The notes below the pieces were generated by a model. That model ran no database searches. It worked only from the letters and a program-made list of their open reading frames with translations, and was not told the DNA's origin. The translations under genes were made by a program, and so were the position numbers. From contig CALJDU010000033.1 of NCBI GenBank assembly GCA_938024995.1, forward strand, positions 1 through 64,000: a stretch of 64,000 nucleotides of DNA, read 5' to 3'. Position 1 is the first letter of the stretch. The number at the start of each line of letters is the position of its first letter. Below, one piece after another: positions 1 to 7,999 of the stretch. The stretch comes from an uncultured bacterium. GTDB lineage: Bacteria; Myxococcota_A; Polyangia; Polyangiales; Houyiibacteriaceae.

Positions 1-1167
1 GACGTGCGGAGGCGTCGCGATGCCGGGCACCGTGTTGCGCAAAAACGTCGCCGCGCGCGGGATGGTCGGCATAGGCGGCTCCGGCGTGACGGGGACGCAC
101 GGGTTGTGGCCCGGGCTCGTGCGGAAGTCGCGCGAGGTCGATGTGTACCCACCGAGCATGAAGAGAGAGAGTCCCCCCATCTCGGCGACACCATCACCGC
201 CGGACGCGAGCAAGAACTGACCCGGCGCGTGCGTGCCTGGGGAGAAGCCGCCAAGGAACGCTGCGCCAAGATCACCCTGGCCGTCGACCCCAAGAAGCTG
301 GGGTACGCACTCTGACCCCGCGCCGCCGAAGCGGCAGACCGCCTCGGGACCGGCGCCGTCAGGCATCGTCCCGTCAGGGCAGCCGAACTCACCAGCGGTG
401 GTGCAGAGCTGGTCGTCGATGGCGCCTTGGAGGAGTTCTCCGATCTGAGCCTGCAGCGGGTCGAGAATGAGCCCCTTCACAAATCCAAGGTTGCCGATAC
501 TGCAGACAACTCCACCCGACAGCTCCAGATCATCATCCTCAATGTCTTCACCCTCGGCGAGGTCTACGCTGGTGACTTCGAGCTTTGTGTAGCCCGCACG
601 TGCGTCCGCCGTTTCTGTAGTAAACGCGATGTCAGCGACGATCCCGATGTACCTACGTGACCCGCGCCGCGTGTCGATATCTGCATCGCAGTTGACGCTC
701 AGGAAGCCGGAACCACCACGGATCCCAAGTCCCGAACGCGCGCCGCTTGCGTCCCTCGTGTCAATCACCACCCGCAGATGCACGCGCATTCGGTTCGGGG
801 ACGCGGGGTCGAGGTCGAGGCTTTCTACCTCACCTTGAACGGCACATCCTCCATCTGGGCAAACCGTCACCGGAACACTGATCCCAGCGATCCGCTGTGT
901 TGTGGTCGTCGTCGGAACTGGAAAAGACAGACCGCCGGGGAGGAAAGTCGAGACGAGCGCCGGCCCGTTTTCCTCAAGAAAGCCCACTCCGGATTCGGTG
1001 ATCCGGAGCTGCGTCGCGTTCGGGATTCGGTCTCCCAGGTATCCGCCGGGGATCGGTTGAACCGCGCATCCCTCACAGCTTCCGCAGCTTCCGCCGCCGC
1101 ACGCCATCACAAAGAAAAAGAGCATGCTCCACAGGTACGACCTGCGACGAGTTTCAAGACGATCCAT
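1..1167 (-). CDS. Large Cys-containing lipoprotein of unknown function, 3' end beyond the left edge
   Basis: The frame is open from an ATG at 1167 down to base 1 with no stop, so at least 389 residues are present and the C-terminus lies outside the window. The product starts with an Arg-rich n-region, a hydrophobic stretch and a lipobox-like Cys (FFFVMACGGGSC), then a Cys-rich segment (CGSCEGC). This suggests export and lipid anchoring. The segment GVGFLEENGPALVSTFLPG follows, and further on DQLCTTAGEFGCPDGTMPDG. Large lipoproteins of this general type are typical of myxobacterial genomes; no function is known to me. It lies 67 bp downstream of another minus-strand lipoprotein gene and may share its transcript. 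Confidence 0.75.
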   Translation of the reverse strand, partial: MDRLETRRRSYLWSMLFFFVMACGGGSCGSCEGCAVQPIPGGYLGDRIPNATQLRITESGVGFLEENGPALVSTFLPGGLSFPVPTTTTTQRIAGISVPVTVCPDGGCAVQGEVESLDLDPASPNRMRVHLRVVIDTRDASGARSGLGIRGGSGFLSVNCDADIDTRRGSRRYIGIVADIAFTTETADARAGYTKLEVTSVDLAEGEDIEDDDLELSGGVVCSIGNLGFVKGLILDPLQAQIGELLQGAIDDQLCTTAGEFGCPDGTMPDGAGPEAVCRFGGAGSECVPQLLGVDGQGDLGAAFLGGFSPGTHAPGQFLLASGGDGVAEMGGLSLFMLGGYTSTSRDFRTSPGHNPCVPVTPEPPMPTIPRAATFLRNTVPGIATPPHV

Positions 1168-1234
1168 CGGTTCTCCCGGGTAAGCCCAACAGAGAAAGTT
1201 ACGCACGTCACCGTTCAAACCTCAAGCGGTCAAG

Positions 1235-2749
1235 CTACTCGGGAAACCTCAAGACCGTCGGATGGAGCGGACCTTCGTCAGATCCAAGCCCTAACCTCCC
1301 ATCCGAATTCGAACCAAAGCAGAGAACTCGACCATCGCTCTGACGGACGCAGGTTCCTCCATCTGCCACAGCTACTTGAACGCCGCTCACCCCCACCTCA
1401 CGAACTGTGGTCTGCTCGTCGACAACACCTCCGAAGGTCTGACCCTCACGATTGTCTCCCCAACACCAAACTTCGCCCTCGCGAAGCACGCACACATGGC
1501 TGCGACCGACTTGAATGTGGTTGACCTCCCTGAGGGATGGCACGCGTCTCGGCACGGGAACGATTTCCCCTTCTAACAGGGACACATCACCCAGGACTCC
1601 GCTCGTGTTTGCTCCCCAACAGTACACTTCACCAGCAGACAGCGCACATGTGAAGAAGAACCCAGACTCGACGGCGGTCACTCCAGAAAGGAGTCCGATT
1701 TGGATGGGGTCCGACGAAAACGAAACACCAGATGGCGCCGCGAGTTCCCGTCTTCCGTTCGGACCCCAACACCACGCGGTACCATCTGCACGTGCTGCGC
1801 AAGAGTGAACACCCGCCGTTACTGCCACCGCGTCGAAACCATCGATTCGAAGCGCTTCTGGCTCCCGCATGGACGTCTCTCCTCGACCCAGCTGACCCTG
1901 ACGGTTCCAACCCCAGCAGGACACCTCGTCGCTCAAGTTTGTGATGCATACGTGTTGATTGCCCGCGTCGATTTGACGCGGGTTTACAGTTCCGGAAACA
2001 CTTGAGGGGGTTGTCGTTCCTCCTCGAAAGTCATCGCCCCAGCACCAGACGCTGCCGCGAACCACGGCGCAACTAAACCCGAACCCACACGCCACCTTGG
2101 TCGCGTCCTCTACTCCTGCAACCCACAGCGGGGTATCGGATGGTGGTCCCGAGCGACCGAGCTGCTCGAAGTTGTTGTCGCCCCAGCACGCGACCCGCCC
2201 ACTCGCATGGGCCGTACATCCGTGCGCCCCACTCAAGCAAAGATCGATCACCGGATCCTGACAGATCCCCTCCACGCAGCTCAGGCCCGTCTCGCACATC
2301 ACGCCGCACTCCCCGCAGTTCTCGCGGCCGCTCGCCAGCTCGGCTTCGCACCCATCGCTCGTGCGCTCGTTGCAGTCGTCGAAGCCCTCGTCGCATTCTC
2401 CGATCGCGCAGCCGCCCATCTCGCAGCTCGGCGTCGCGTTGTCGAACGCGCAGACGTCGCCACACGACGCGCAATCGGTGACCGTGCCGAGTGTGCACAT
2501 CGCGCCGTCGCCCATCGTGTCGCTCATGGCGTCAGGTGCGGCGTCCGGCGCGTCCGTTCCGGCATCGGCCATGCCCGTGTCCGTGCCCGCGTCCGGATCG
2601 AGCCCGCACCCGGTCCCCGTCCACAGCATCCCTTCCGGGCAGACGCAGGTCGTCCCGGGTCCGCTCACCGCCGGCTCCGGGCACGTAAAATCGTTGCACC
2701 CAATCACCCACACGATCGCGGCTAGCGCGACCACCCTCCACTCGCTCAT
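1235..2749 (-). CDS. RCC1-repeat lipoprotein with Cys-rich N-terminal region
   Basis: 504 residues. The ATG at 2749 is chosen because an AAGGAAGG ribosome-binding site lies just upstream and the product then begins with a lipoprotein signal (VVALAAIVWVIGC, Cys18). A DAGTDTG-type linker follows. Next is a Cys-rich block of the pattern GCAIGECDEGFDDCN...DGCE...NCGECGVMC, common in myxobacterial surface proteins. From about residue 150 on come RCC1-like blades with recurring CWGDN and CALSAGEVYCWG motifs. RCC1 domains form seven-bladed propellers that mediate protein contacts. The likely location is the outer surface or periplasm; the partner is unknown. A second RCC1 lipoprotein lies at 21435-23174. 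Confidence 0.88.
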   Translation of the reverse strand: MSEWRVVALAAIVWVIGCNDFTCPEPAVSGPGTTCVCPEGMLWTGTGCGLDPDAGTDTGMADAGTDAPDAAPDAMSDTMGDGAMCTLGTVTDCASCGDVCAFDNATPSCEMGGCAIGECDEGFDDCNERTSDGCEAELASGRENCGECGVMCETGLSCVEGICQDPVIDLCLSGAHGCTAHASGRVACWGDNNFEQLGRSGPPSDTPLWVAGVEDATKVACGFGFSCAVVRGSVWCWGDDFRGGTTTPSSVSGTVNPRQIDAGNQHVCITNLSDEVSCWGWNRQGQLGRGETSMREPEALRIDGFDAVAVTAGVHSCAARADGTAWCWGPNGRRELAAPSGVSFSSDPIQIGLLSGVTAVESGFFFTCALSAGEVYCWGANTSGVLGDVSLLEGEIVPVPRRVPSLREVNHIQVGRSHVCVLREGEVWCWGDNREGQTFGGVVDEQTTVREVGVSGVQVAVADGGTCVRQSDGRVLCFGSNSDGRLGLGSDEGPLHPTVLRFPE

Positions 2750-2850
2750 CGCGACATCCTTCCTTGCGCAATCATCTGCGCGCAAGTCCTCGGCCGCGCG
2801 ACGCTTTGGTGAACACGTCGGGCGAGATTTACGAGTGAAGCCAACAACGA

Positions 2851-2878
2851 AAAAGGGCCGCCCGAAGGCAGCCCTTTT
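2851..2878 (-). terminator. Intrinsic terminator
   Basis: On the minus strand the sequence folds into a 12-bp stem with one G-U pair and a TTCG tetraloop: AAAAGGGCTGCC, loop, GGCGGCCCTTTT. It ends in a T-run and starts 20 nt after the stop codon of the lipoprotein gene at 2898-3860. This is a textbook Rho-independent terminator. Confidence 0.92.
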
Positions 2879-2897
2879 CGATCGATGAACGAGACCG

Positions 2898-3860
2898 TTA
2901 GTTGATCTCGACGCCGTGCGCCGCGAAGTTCGCGTTGAGCGTCCACGCGTTGCAGGTGGTGTCGGGATCGCAAGCGCCGTCCGCGTTGTCACAAACGCCC
3001 GCGTCGTCGCAGATCGCGTCGGGCTTCACCGTCCAGGTGTCCTGCGGGAACGTGGTGCAGGACGCCATCTCGGTGGAGTCGCCGCCGCGGATGAAGTTGC
3101 AAAGCGAGGTGCTGATCACGGAGACGTCAAGCATGACCGCATCCGCGTCGTCGACGCGAATGAACATCGTGATCTCACCGTCCATCGTCGAGTAGACGGT
3201 GCCGGTTCGCGCGCCCACGCAGGAGCGGTTCTCGCTGAGCGTGAGGTTGTTGAGCTCCGGGGAGTTGAGCGGAAGCTCAATGGTGGGGTTGTCGTCCTCA
3301 TCGAGGATCGGGACCGTGAAGCGACCTGTCGCGACGGGCGTCGAGACCGTCTCGCCGGAGATGGTGCCGTCAATGGTGACGGGGTCCCAGCGGTCCGCGG
3401 CGCCAGGCATCGGCGCGATGCCGCTGGCGAAGCTGAAGGTGGTGTCGGCCTGGCGGTCGCCGTATCCGGTCTGGACCGTGATGTCACCGTCGGCGGCACC
3501 GCCCTCGACCTTCATGAGCCAGTTGAACGTCTCGGTGTCGAGCGCGTCGTTGAGCAAGCCGCGGACGACCACGTTGCCGAGCGTCGACGGGGAGTTGATC
3601 TTGATGCCCGCGAGTCGAAGCTCGACCTCCGCCGGATCGTCCTGCGCCTTGCGGTAGCAACACGCGCCCATGAGCCCGTCGCCGTCCGGCGCCTCAGGCG
3701 GGCAGGGCACGGTGACCGGCGGTGCGTCGACCGAGGTGTCGCCGGTGCTGGTGTCGGTCCCGATGTCGGTGTCTGTTCCACCGGTGTCGTCGTCCCCGCA
3801 ACCGATCATCATAAGGCCAGTCGCGGCGAGCGTGACCACAAGCCAATTCAAGTTCTTCAT
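2898..3860 (-). CDS. Lipoprotein with DTG-rich linker, function unknown
   Basis: 320 residues. The start at 3860 is preferred because an AAGGGA site lies at good spacing; an in-frame ATG two codons upstream (3866) is the alternative. The product has a type II signal ending MMIGCGDDD (lipid Cys at residue 21) and a DTDIGTDTSTGDTSVD linker of the kind seen in many exported proteins of this window. The rest contains several Cys and is predicted largely beta (LAGIKINSPSTLGNVVVRGL, then SFASGIAPMPG). I recognise no family. It is probably monocistronic, since it is followed by a strong terminator. Confidence 0.85.
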   Translation of the reverse strand: MKNLNWLVVTLAATGLMMIGCGDDDTGGTDTDIGTDTSTGDTSVDAPPVTVPCPPEAPDGDGLMGACCYRKAQDDPAEVELRLAGIKINSPSTLGNVVVRGLLNDALDTETFNWLMKVEGGAADGDITVQTGYGDRQADTTFSFASGIAPMPGAADRWDPVTIDGTISGETVSTPVATGRFTVPILDEDDNPTIELPLNSPELNNLTLSENRSCVGARTGTVYSTMDGEITMFIRVDDADAVMLDVSVISTSLCNFIRGGDSTEMASCTTFPQDTWTVKPDAICDDAGVCDNADGACDPDTTCNAWTLNANFAAHGVEIN

Positions 3861-4055
3861 CTTCATCTTCCCTTTACGAACTGCGAACATTCGAACTCGG
3901 TTCGAGCCCGTCCTGCGGGAAAAGTGCCGAAGCACTTGCCCCGCCGCAACCTTCTCGCAGCCACCGTTCACCCACAATGTATCCACGGTGTAAAAATCAA
4001 GTTACACGCCAATAAAAGCGGGTTCTCGTGGTGTTCCGACGCGCTAGCGTGCTGG

Positions 4056-4952
4056 CTAGAACCGAACAAGCTCGCGGATTTTCCCGACCCGGGCTTCAAC
4101 CTCTTCACGGGTCAGCGCTTCAAGACGTTGCGTCGCGATCCCTTCCACGCAGAAGGACGCGACCGCGGTTCCGTAGATCACCGCGCGCCGAACCGTTGCG
4201 GGCGAGATGTCGTCTTGGCTCGCGATGTACCCGAGAAGCGCCCCGGCGAAGGTGTCGCCCGCGCCGGTTGGATCGACCGCCGCGATGGGGAACGCCGGCG
4301 CCACGAACGGACCCGCCTCTGCGAAGAGCGAGGCGCCGTGCTCGCCGCGCTTGATCACCAAGAGCTTTGGACCAAAGCCGTGGAGCTCGTCCGCGACGTC
4401 GGTGATCGCGTGCTTCCCGGAGAGCTGTCGCGCCTCCTCGTCGTTGATGACAATGGTGTCGACCCGCGCGAGCAGCTTCTTCAGCGTTTCGAGCTCTCCG
4501 TCGATCCAAAAGTTCATCGTGTCCGCGAGTGAGAGGACGGGACCGTCCACCTGGTCGAGGACATCGAGCTGAAGCGCGGGGTGAATGTTGCCGAGCATCA
4601 GGTACTTGGCGGCGCGGGCGGCCGCCGGGATCTTCGGCTGGAAATCGGCGAAGACGTTGAGCTCCGTCGCGAGCGTCTCGCGCGAGGTGAGGTCATCGCT
4701 GTAGCGACCCTCCCAATGGAACGTGTCGCCGTCTGCGATCTCGAGGCCCTCAACATCGACCCCATGCGCGCGGAGCATCGCGACCGCGGAGTCTGGGAAG
4801 TCACGGCCGACGACCCCAACGAGGCGCACCTCAGTAAAGAGCGCGGCGGCGAGCGACGCGTAAGTGGCAGAACCACCGAGCACGCGCTTGTGCGTTCCGA
4901 GAGAGTTGTGAAGCGTATCGAACGCGACCGAACCGACGACCAACATAGACAT
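4056..4952 (-). CDS. PfkB/ribokinase-family sugar kinase
   Basis: 298 residues, the normal length for the family. The N-terminal GGSATYAS segment (residues 26-33) matches the first PfkB signature. The DPTGAGDTFAG motif (residues 227-237) holds the anion hole and the catalytic Asp233. A GGAGG site precedes the ATG at 4952. The enzyme should transfer phosphate from ATP to a sugar or nucleoside hydroxyl. It lies directly downstream of methylthioadenosine phosphorylase, so a role in purine or thio-sugar salvage is a reasonable inference. The substrate cannot be read from sequence: the mtnP product is already phosphorylated and does not itself need a kinase. Confidence 0.9.
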   Translation of the reverse strand: MSMLVVGSVAFDTLHNSLGTHKRVLGGSATYASLAAALFTEVRLVGVVGRDFPDSAVAMLRAHGVDVEGLEIADGDTFHWEGRYSDDLTSRETLATELNVFADFQPKIPAAARAAKYLMLGNIHPALQLDVLDQVDGPVLSLADTMNFWIDGELETLKKLLARVDTIVINDEEARQLSGKHAITDVADELHGFGPKLLVIKRGEHGASLFAEAGPFVAPAFPIAAVDPTGAGDTFAGALLGYIASQDDISPATVRRAVIYGTAVASFCVEGIATQRLEALTREEVEARVGKIRELVRF

Positions 4953-5074
4953 GAGCAGCTTGCCTCCGAGCGGGCTCTTCGCCCGACGCAGGGGAGTACG
5001 TCACCCAGCCGCCACGTCAAGGGTGTTTCGGTATTGGGCTGTGGTTGTGCGCGAGGGCCTCTGCGGCCCGCGGC

Positions 5075-5932
5075 TCAGAGATACCGGCCGACGAGCGGCT
5101 GCAGCTTCGCTCTCGCGTCCGCCGAAATGTGCTCTGGCGACGTCATAATCGCGTGCTTCATCGCGGAGCTCGCCGGGCTCTTCGTCGGGTCGGGCAAGAT
5201 CTGAGAAACCTCGGCGACGATCGCTTTCGCGGTCGAGATGTTCTTCCGCATGACCTCGAGGACCGACTCGACCGTCACGGACTCGTGCGTCTGGTGCCAA
5301 CAGTCGTAATCGGTCGCGAGCGCCAGCGTGGCGTAGGGGAGCTCTGCTTCGCGCGCGAGCCTCGCCTCGGGCAAGTTCGTCATGCCGATCACATCAACGT
5401 TCCAGCTTCGGTAAAGAAGCGACTCCGCGCGGGTACTGAACTGCGGTCCTTCGATGCAGACGTAGGCACCGCCCTTGTGGACCTTCGCGCCGACCTTCAC
5501 CGACGCGCGGTAGAGCGCTTCCTGAAGCGCGGCGTCCACCGGCTCCGCGAACTCAATGTGCGCGACCACGCCGATGTCCTCGAAGTACGTGCTCGAGCGC
5601 GTGCGCGTCCGGTCGATAAACTGATCCGGCAGCACCATGTCGCCCGGCGCGATGTGCTCTTTCATGGAGCCGACCGCGGAGACGCTGATGACCTGCTCCG
5701 CGCCGAGCTGCTTCAGCGCCAAGAGGTTCGCGCGGTAGTTGATCTGGTGCGGCGGGAAGCGGTGACCTTCTCCGTGACGCGGCAAGAAGAGGAGACGCGT
5801 GTCGCCCAGGTTGCCCGACGTCACCGCGCTGGAAGGCGCGCCGTAGGTCGTCTGCACTTCGTGTCGATCGACGTTCTCAAGTCCGTCCATCGCGTAGAGG
5901 CCGCTGCCTCCGATCACTCCAACCGTTCTCAT
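5075..5932 (-). CDS. mtnP: S-methyl-5'-thioadenosine phosphorylase
   Basis: 285 residues. Family signatures are present in order: GVIGGSGLY (residues 5-13), the phosphate-binding PRHGEGH (51-57), EGPQFSTRAES (161-171) and the substrate-specifying GMTNLPEA (183-190). The enzyme cleaves methylthioadenosine, a by-product of polyamine and SAM metabolism, with phosphate to adenine and methylthioribose-1-phosphate in the cytoplasm. The gene starts 22 bp after the stop of an AGCS-like transporter gene and is followed 122 bp later by a PfkB kinase gene. The three probably form one transcript. A purine nucleoside phosphorylase is less likely given the motif set. Confidence 0.93.
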   Translation of the reverse strand: MRTVGVIGGSGLYAMDGLENVDRHEVQTTYGAPSSAVTSGNLGDTRLLFLPRHGEGHRFPPHQINYRANLLALKQLGAEQVISVSAVGSMKEHIAPGDMVLPDQFIDRTRTRSSTYFEDIGVVAHIEFAEPVDAALQEALYRASVKVGAKVHKGGAYVCIEGPQFSTRAESLLYRSWNVDVIGMTNLPEARLAREAELPYATLALATDYDCWHQTHESVTVESVLEVMRKNISTAKAIVAEVSQILPDPTKSPASSAMKHAIMTSPEHISADARAKLQPLVGRYL

Positions 5933-5954
5933 CTTCTTGCTCTCGTTGTCTAAA

Positions 5955-7580
5955 TCAGAGGTTCGCGATCTCGCCGGACCGCCACACCAACACGCCGCTC
6001 GTGATCACGACCCAGTGCGCCGCGCACAGCGCGCCGATCAGTTGCCACCAGGCGGGAGCTCCAAGCGCGAGGACCAAGAGCCCGACCGCCGGCAGCGCTG
6101 CCATGGTGAAGCGAAGACCCTTGGGTGCGTCCGCCGGAAGCGCTCGCGCAGCGGAGGCGCCGAACATGCCGGCCGCGATTCCAGCCAACAGAAGCAAAGC
6201 GGTGAACAAGAGGTTCGAGGCGAACCCGCCACCGGTCGAGCGTTCCATTCCAAGCGCCACCAGTTTGCCGCCGCGCGGGAGCATCTCGCCGACCACGTCG
6301 ACGTAGCGCGCCTGCGAAACCGGGAGGTCCTTCAGCGCGAAGCGGCTCTCGTTACGCATCATCCGACGCGGCGCTCCGTCGACCACCTCGAACGCGAGGT
6401 CGGCGGTCTCGCCGTAGTACTCAAAGCGTGACTCGCGAACCATGCCGCGGTCCGTTCCCATACGGACCGACGGGTCTACATTGGCTCCCGAACGAATGCG
6501 TACGTAGCCGCTGTAGAAGCGCTCGGCTTCCGTTCGCTCGGTCGGGGTCGCGAAGTCGCTCTTGTAGAAGAGCGTCTCGGTCAGCGGGCGCTTGTCATCC
6601 ACGAGCGTGTAGTACGCGCCGCTTCCAACAAAGGTCACGACAAGAGCGGAGGTGAGCACCGCGTAGAAGAACGGTCCGAGCACAGCCACGGCAGCCTGGG
6701 GGCGGGTCTTCGCCGCGGTCTCGGCGTGCGCCACTGAGGAGACCCCGGTGGCGGTCGCGAGCGGCGGGAGCAAGTGGAGCATCGCGGCGAACGCGACCTC
6801 ACCCGCGACCGCGCCGACGAACGGCGTCGCGGGATCGACCCCCGAGATGGCCTCGGAAAACGATCGACCCAGCGCCGCGATCGCCCGGGAGGGATCGGAG
6901 AGCGCGCCCCACGCCCCGCACACGAAGACAATGATCAAAGAGACGGCCGCGACCCACCCGACGATGGTGAGCGCTCCGCGCGGGTTGCCTTGCTGGACGA
7001 CGCTCATCGCGCCGATCACGAGACTGATGCCCGCGACGACAAAGAGAACCGCGCTGCTGTTGTCAGGCATGACCGCGGTCGAGATCGACTTCAGCGCGGA
7101 GCCGTGGACCCCGCTCACAAAGAAGAGCGCGGTCAACGCGATGAGGAGAACGAGCAGTCCACCGACAACGCGGTAGCCTCCGCGGAAGAGGCGACGCGGG
7201 ATCGAGCCGGACTGCGCAGCGTCCCCGCGCCCTGGCGCGTCCGTGCGTGAGAAGAGCGTCTCGGCGTAACGGATCGGCGCGAGAACGATCCCGAAGAGCC
7301 AGATCCACGGCAGGACTCCGGCCCCCCCAAGCGAAACCGCGGTCGCGGCGCCAATCGCCGCCGCCGCCCCGAAAGACGCAGCGGTCGACAAGGACAGACC
7401 CAGCGCGGCCGACATGCCGCCCTCGCTCTTCGCGCGAAGCCCGCGCAGACCCGCGCCGAACTTGGTCCACTGAGGCGCGCCCAGGCGCACCGTGAGGACC
7501 ACCGCACACAAGACGAGCACCGGGAAAGCCAAGTAGGCCCACGCGCTGACGTTCCATTGCTCGAGCACTCTTGGATCCAT
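5955..7580 (-). CDS. AGCS-like (alanine/glycine:cation symporter family) membrane protein
   Basis: 541 residues with about ten hydrophobic segments. The N-terminal third follows the sodium:alanine symporter pattern: a GLRGLRAKSEGGMSAALGLS region, then AAIGAATAVSLGGAGVLPWI, then a charged APIRYAETLFSR loop. Sequence identity looks modest, so substrate and ion are unproven. Unlike usual family members of roughly 450-490 residues, it carries a hydrophilic insert of about 110 residues near residues 335-445 (from DDKRPLTETLFYKSD to MLPRGGKL) between membrane segments. It is the first gene of a probable operon with mtnP and the PfkB kinase gene, so it might import a nucleoside or amino acid linked to that salvage. 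Confidence 0.75.
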   Translation of the reverse strand: MDPRVLEQWNVSAWAYLAFPVLVLCAVVLTVRLGAPQWTKFGAGLRGLRAKSEGGMSAALGLSLSTAASFGAAAAIGAATAVSLGGAGVLPWIWLFGIVLAPIRYAETLFSRTDAPGRGDAAQSGSIPRRLFRGGYRVVGGLLVLLIALTALFFVSGVHGSALKSISTAVMPDNSSAVLFVVAGISLVIGAMSVVQQGNPRGALTIVGWVAAVSLIIVFVCGAWGALSDPSRAIAALGRSFSEAISGVDPATPFVGAVAGEVAFAAMLHLLPPLATATGVSSVAHAETAAKTRPQAAVAVLGPFFYAVLTSALVVTFVGSGAYYTLVDDKRPLTETLFYKSDFATPTERTEAERFYSGYVRIRSGANVDPSVRMGTDRGMVRESRFEYYGETADLAFEVVDGAPRRMMRNESRFALKDLPVSQARYVDVVGEMLPRGGKLVALGMERSTGGGFASNLLFTALLLLAGIAAGMFGASAARALPADAPKGLRFTMAALPAVGLLVLALGAPAWWQLIGALCAAHWVVITSGVLVWRSGEIANL

Positions 7581-7645
7581 GCGGGCGGTCGTAGCCGGAA
7601 CCGAGAGAGCCGTAAAGCGGACTTAGCGATGAGTCGCGCTTGGGC

Positions 7646-7999
7646 TCAGCGGCGAGAGGCGCCGCGACGGTCACGATAGGAGGCTCGCTTTACCGACAGT
7701 TCCCGCACGACATCGTCACGCGCGACGCGAAGGCGCACGACCGTACCGACCCGACCCCGTAGACGCTCGACGACCTCGACCATGGTCATCCGCGCAACAG
7801 GATCGTCGTCGATCGCGATGATCTGGTCGTCTTCTCGCAAGCCAGCGCGATACGCCGGGCCCTCTGGAACCTCGACCACCCGGAGGCCCCCGGCCTCAGA
7901 GAAACCCATTCGCGCGTGGACCCCGCCGGTTCCCCCACACCCGGCCACCATGACAGCAGAGGCCAATAGCGCGTGCATAAATGCACGGCGGCTAACCAT
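7646..7999 (-). CDS. Small PDZ-domain lipoprotein
   Basis: 117 residues. The ATG at 7999 overlaps the stop of the upstream VWA-like gene by 8 bp, so translation is probably coupled. The N-terminus has a twin-Arg-like SRRAF, a hydrophobic stretch and a lipobox Cys (SAVMVAGCGG). The remainder is one PDZ domain: GLRVVEVPEGPAYRAGL, then DDQIIAIDDDPV and VVERLRGRVGTVVRLRV. PDZ domains bind C-terminal peptides. As there is no protease domain, it may be a peptide-binding partner of the protein encoded just upstream. Longer in-frame starts lie inside that gene and are less likely. Confidence 0.85.
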   Translation of the reverse strand: MVSRRAFMHALLASAVMVAGCGGTGGVHARMGFSEAGGLRVVEVPEGPAYRAGLREDDQIIAIDDDPVARMTMVEVVERLRGRVGTVVRLRVARDDVVRELSVKRASYRDRRGASRR

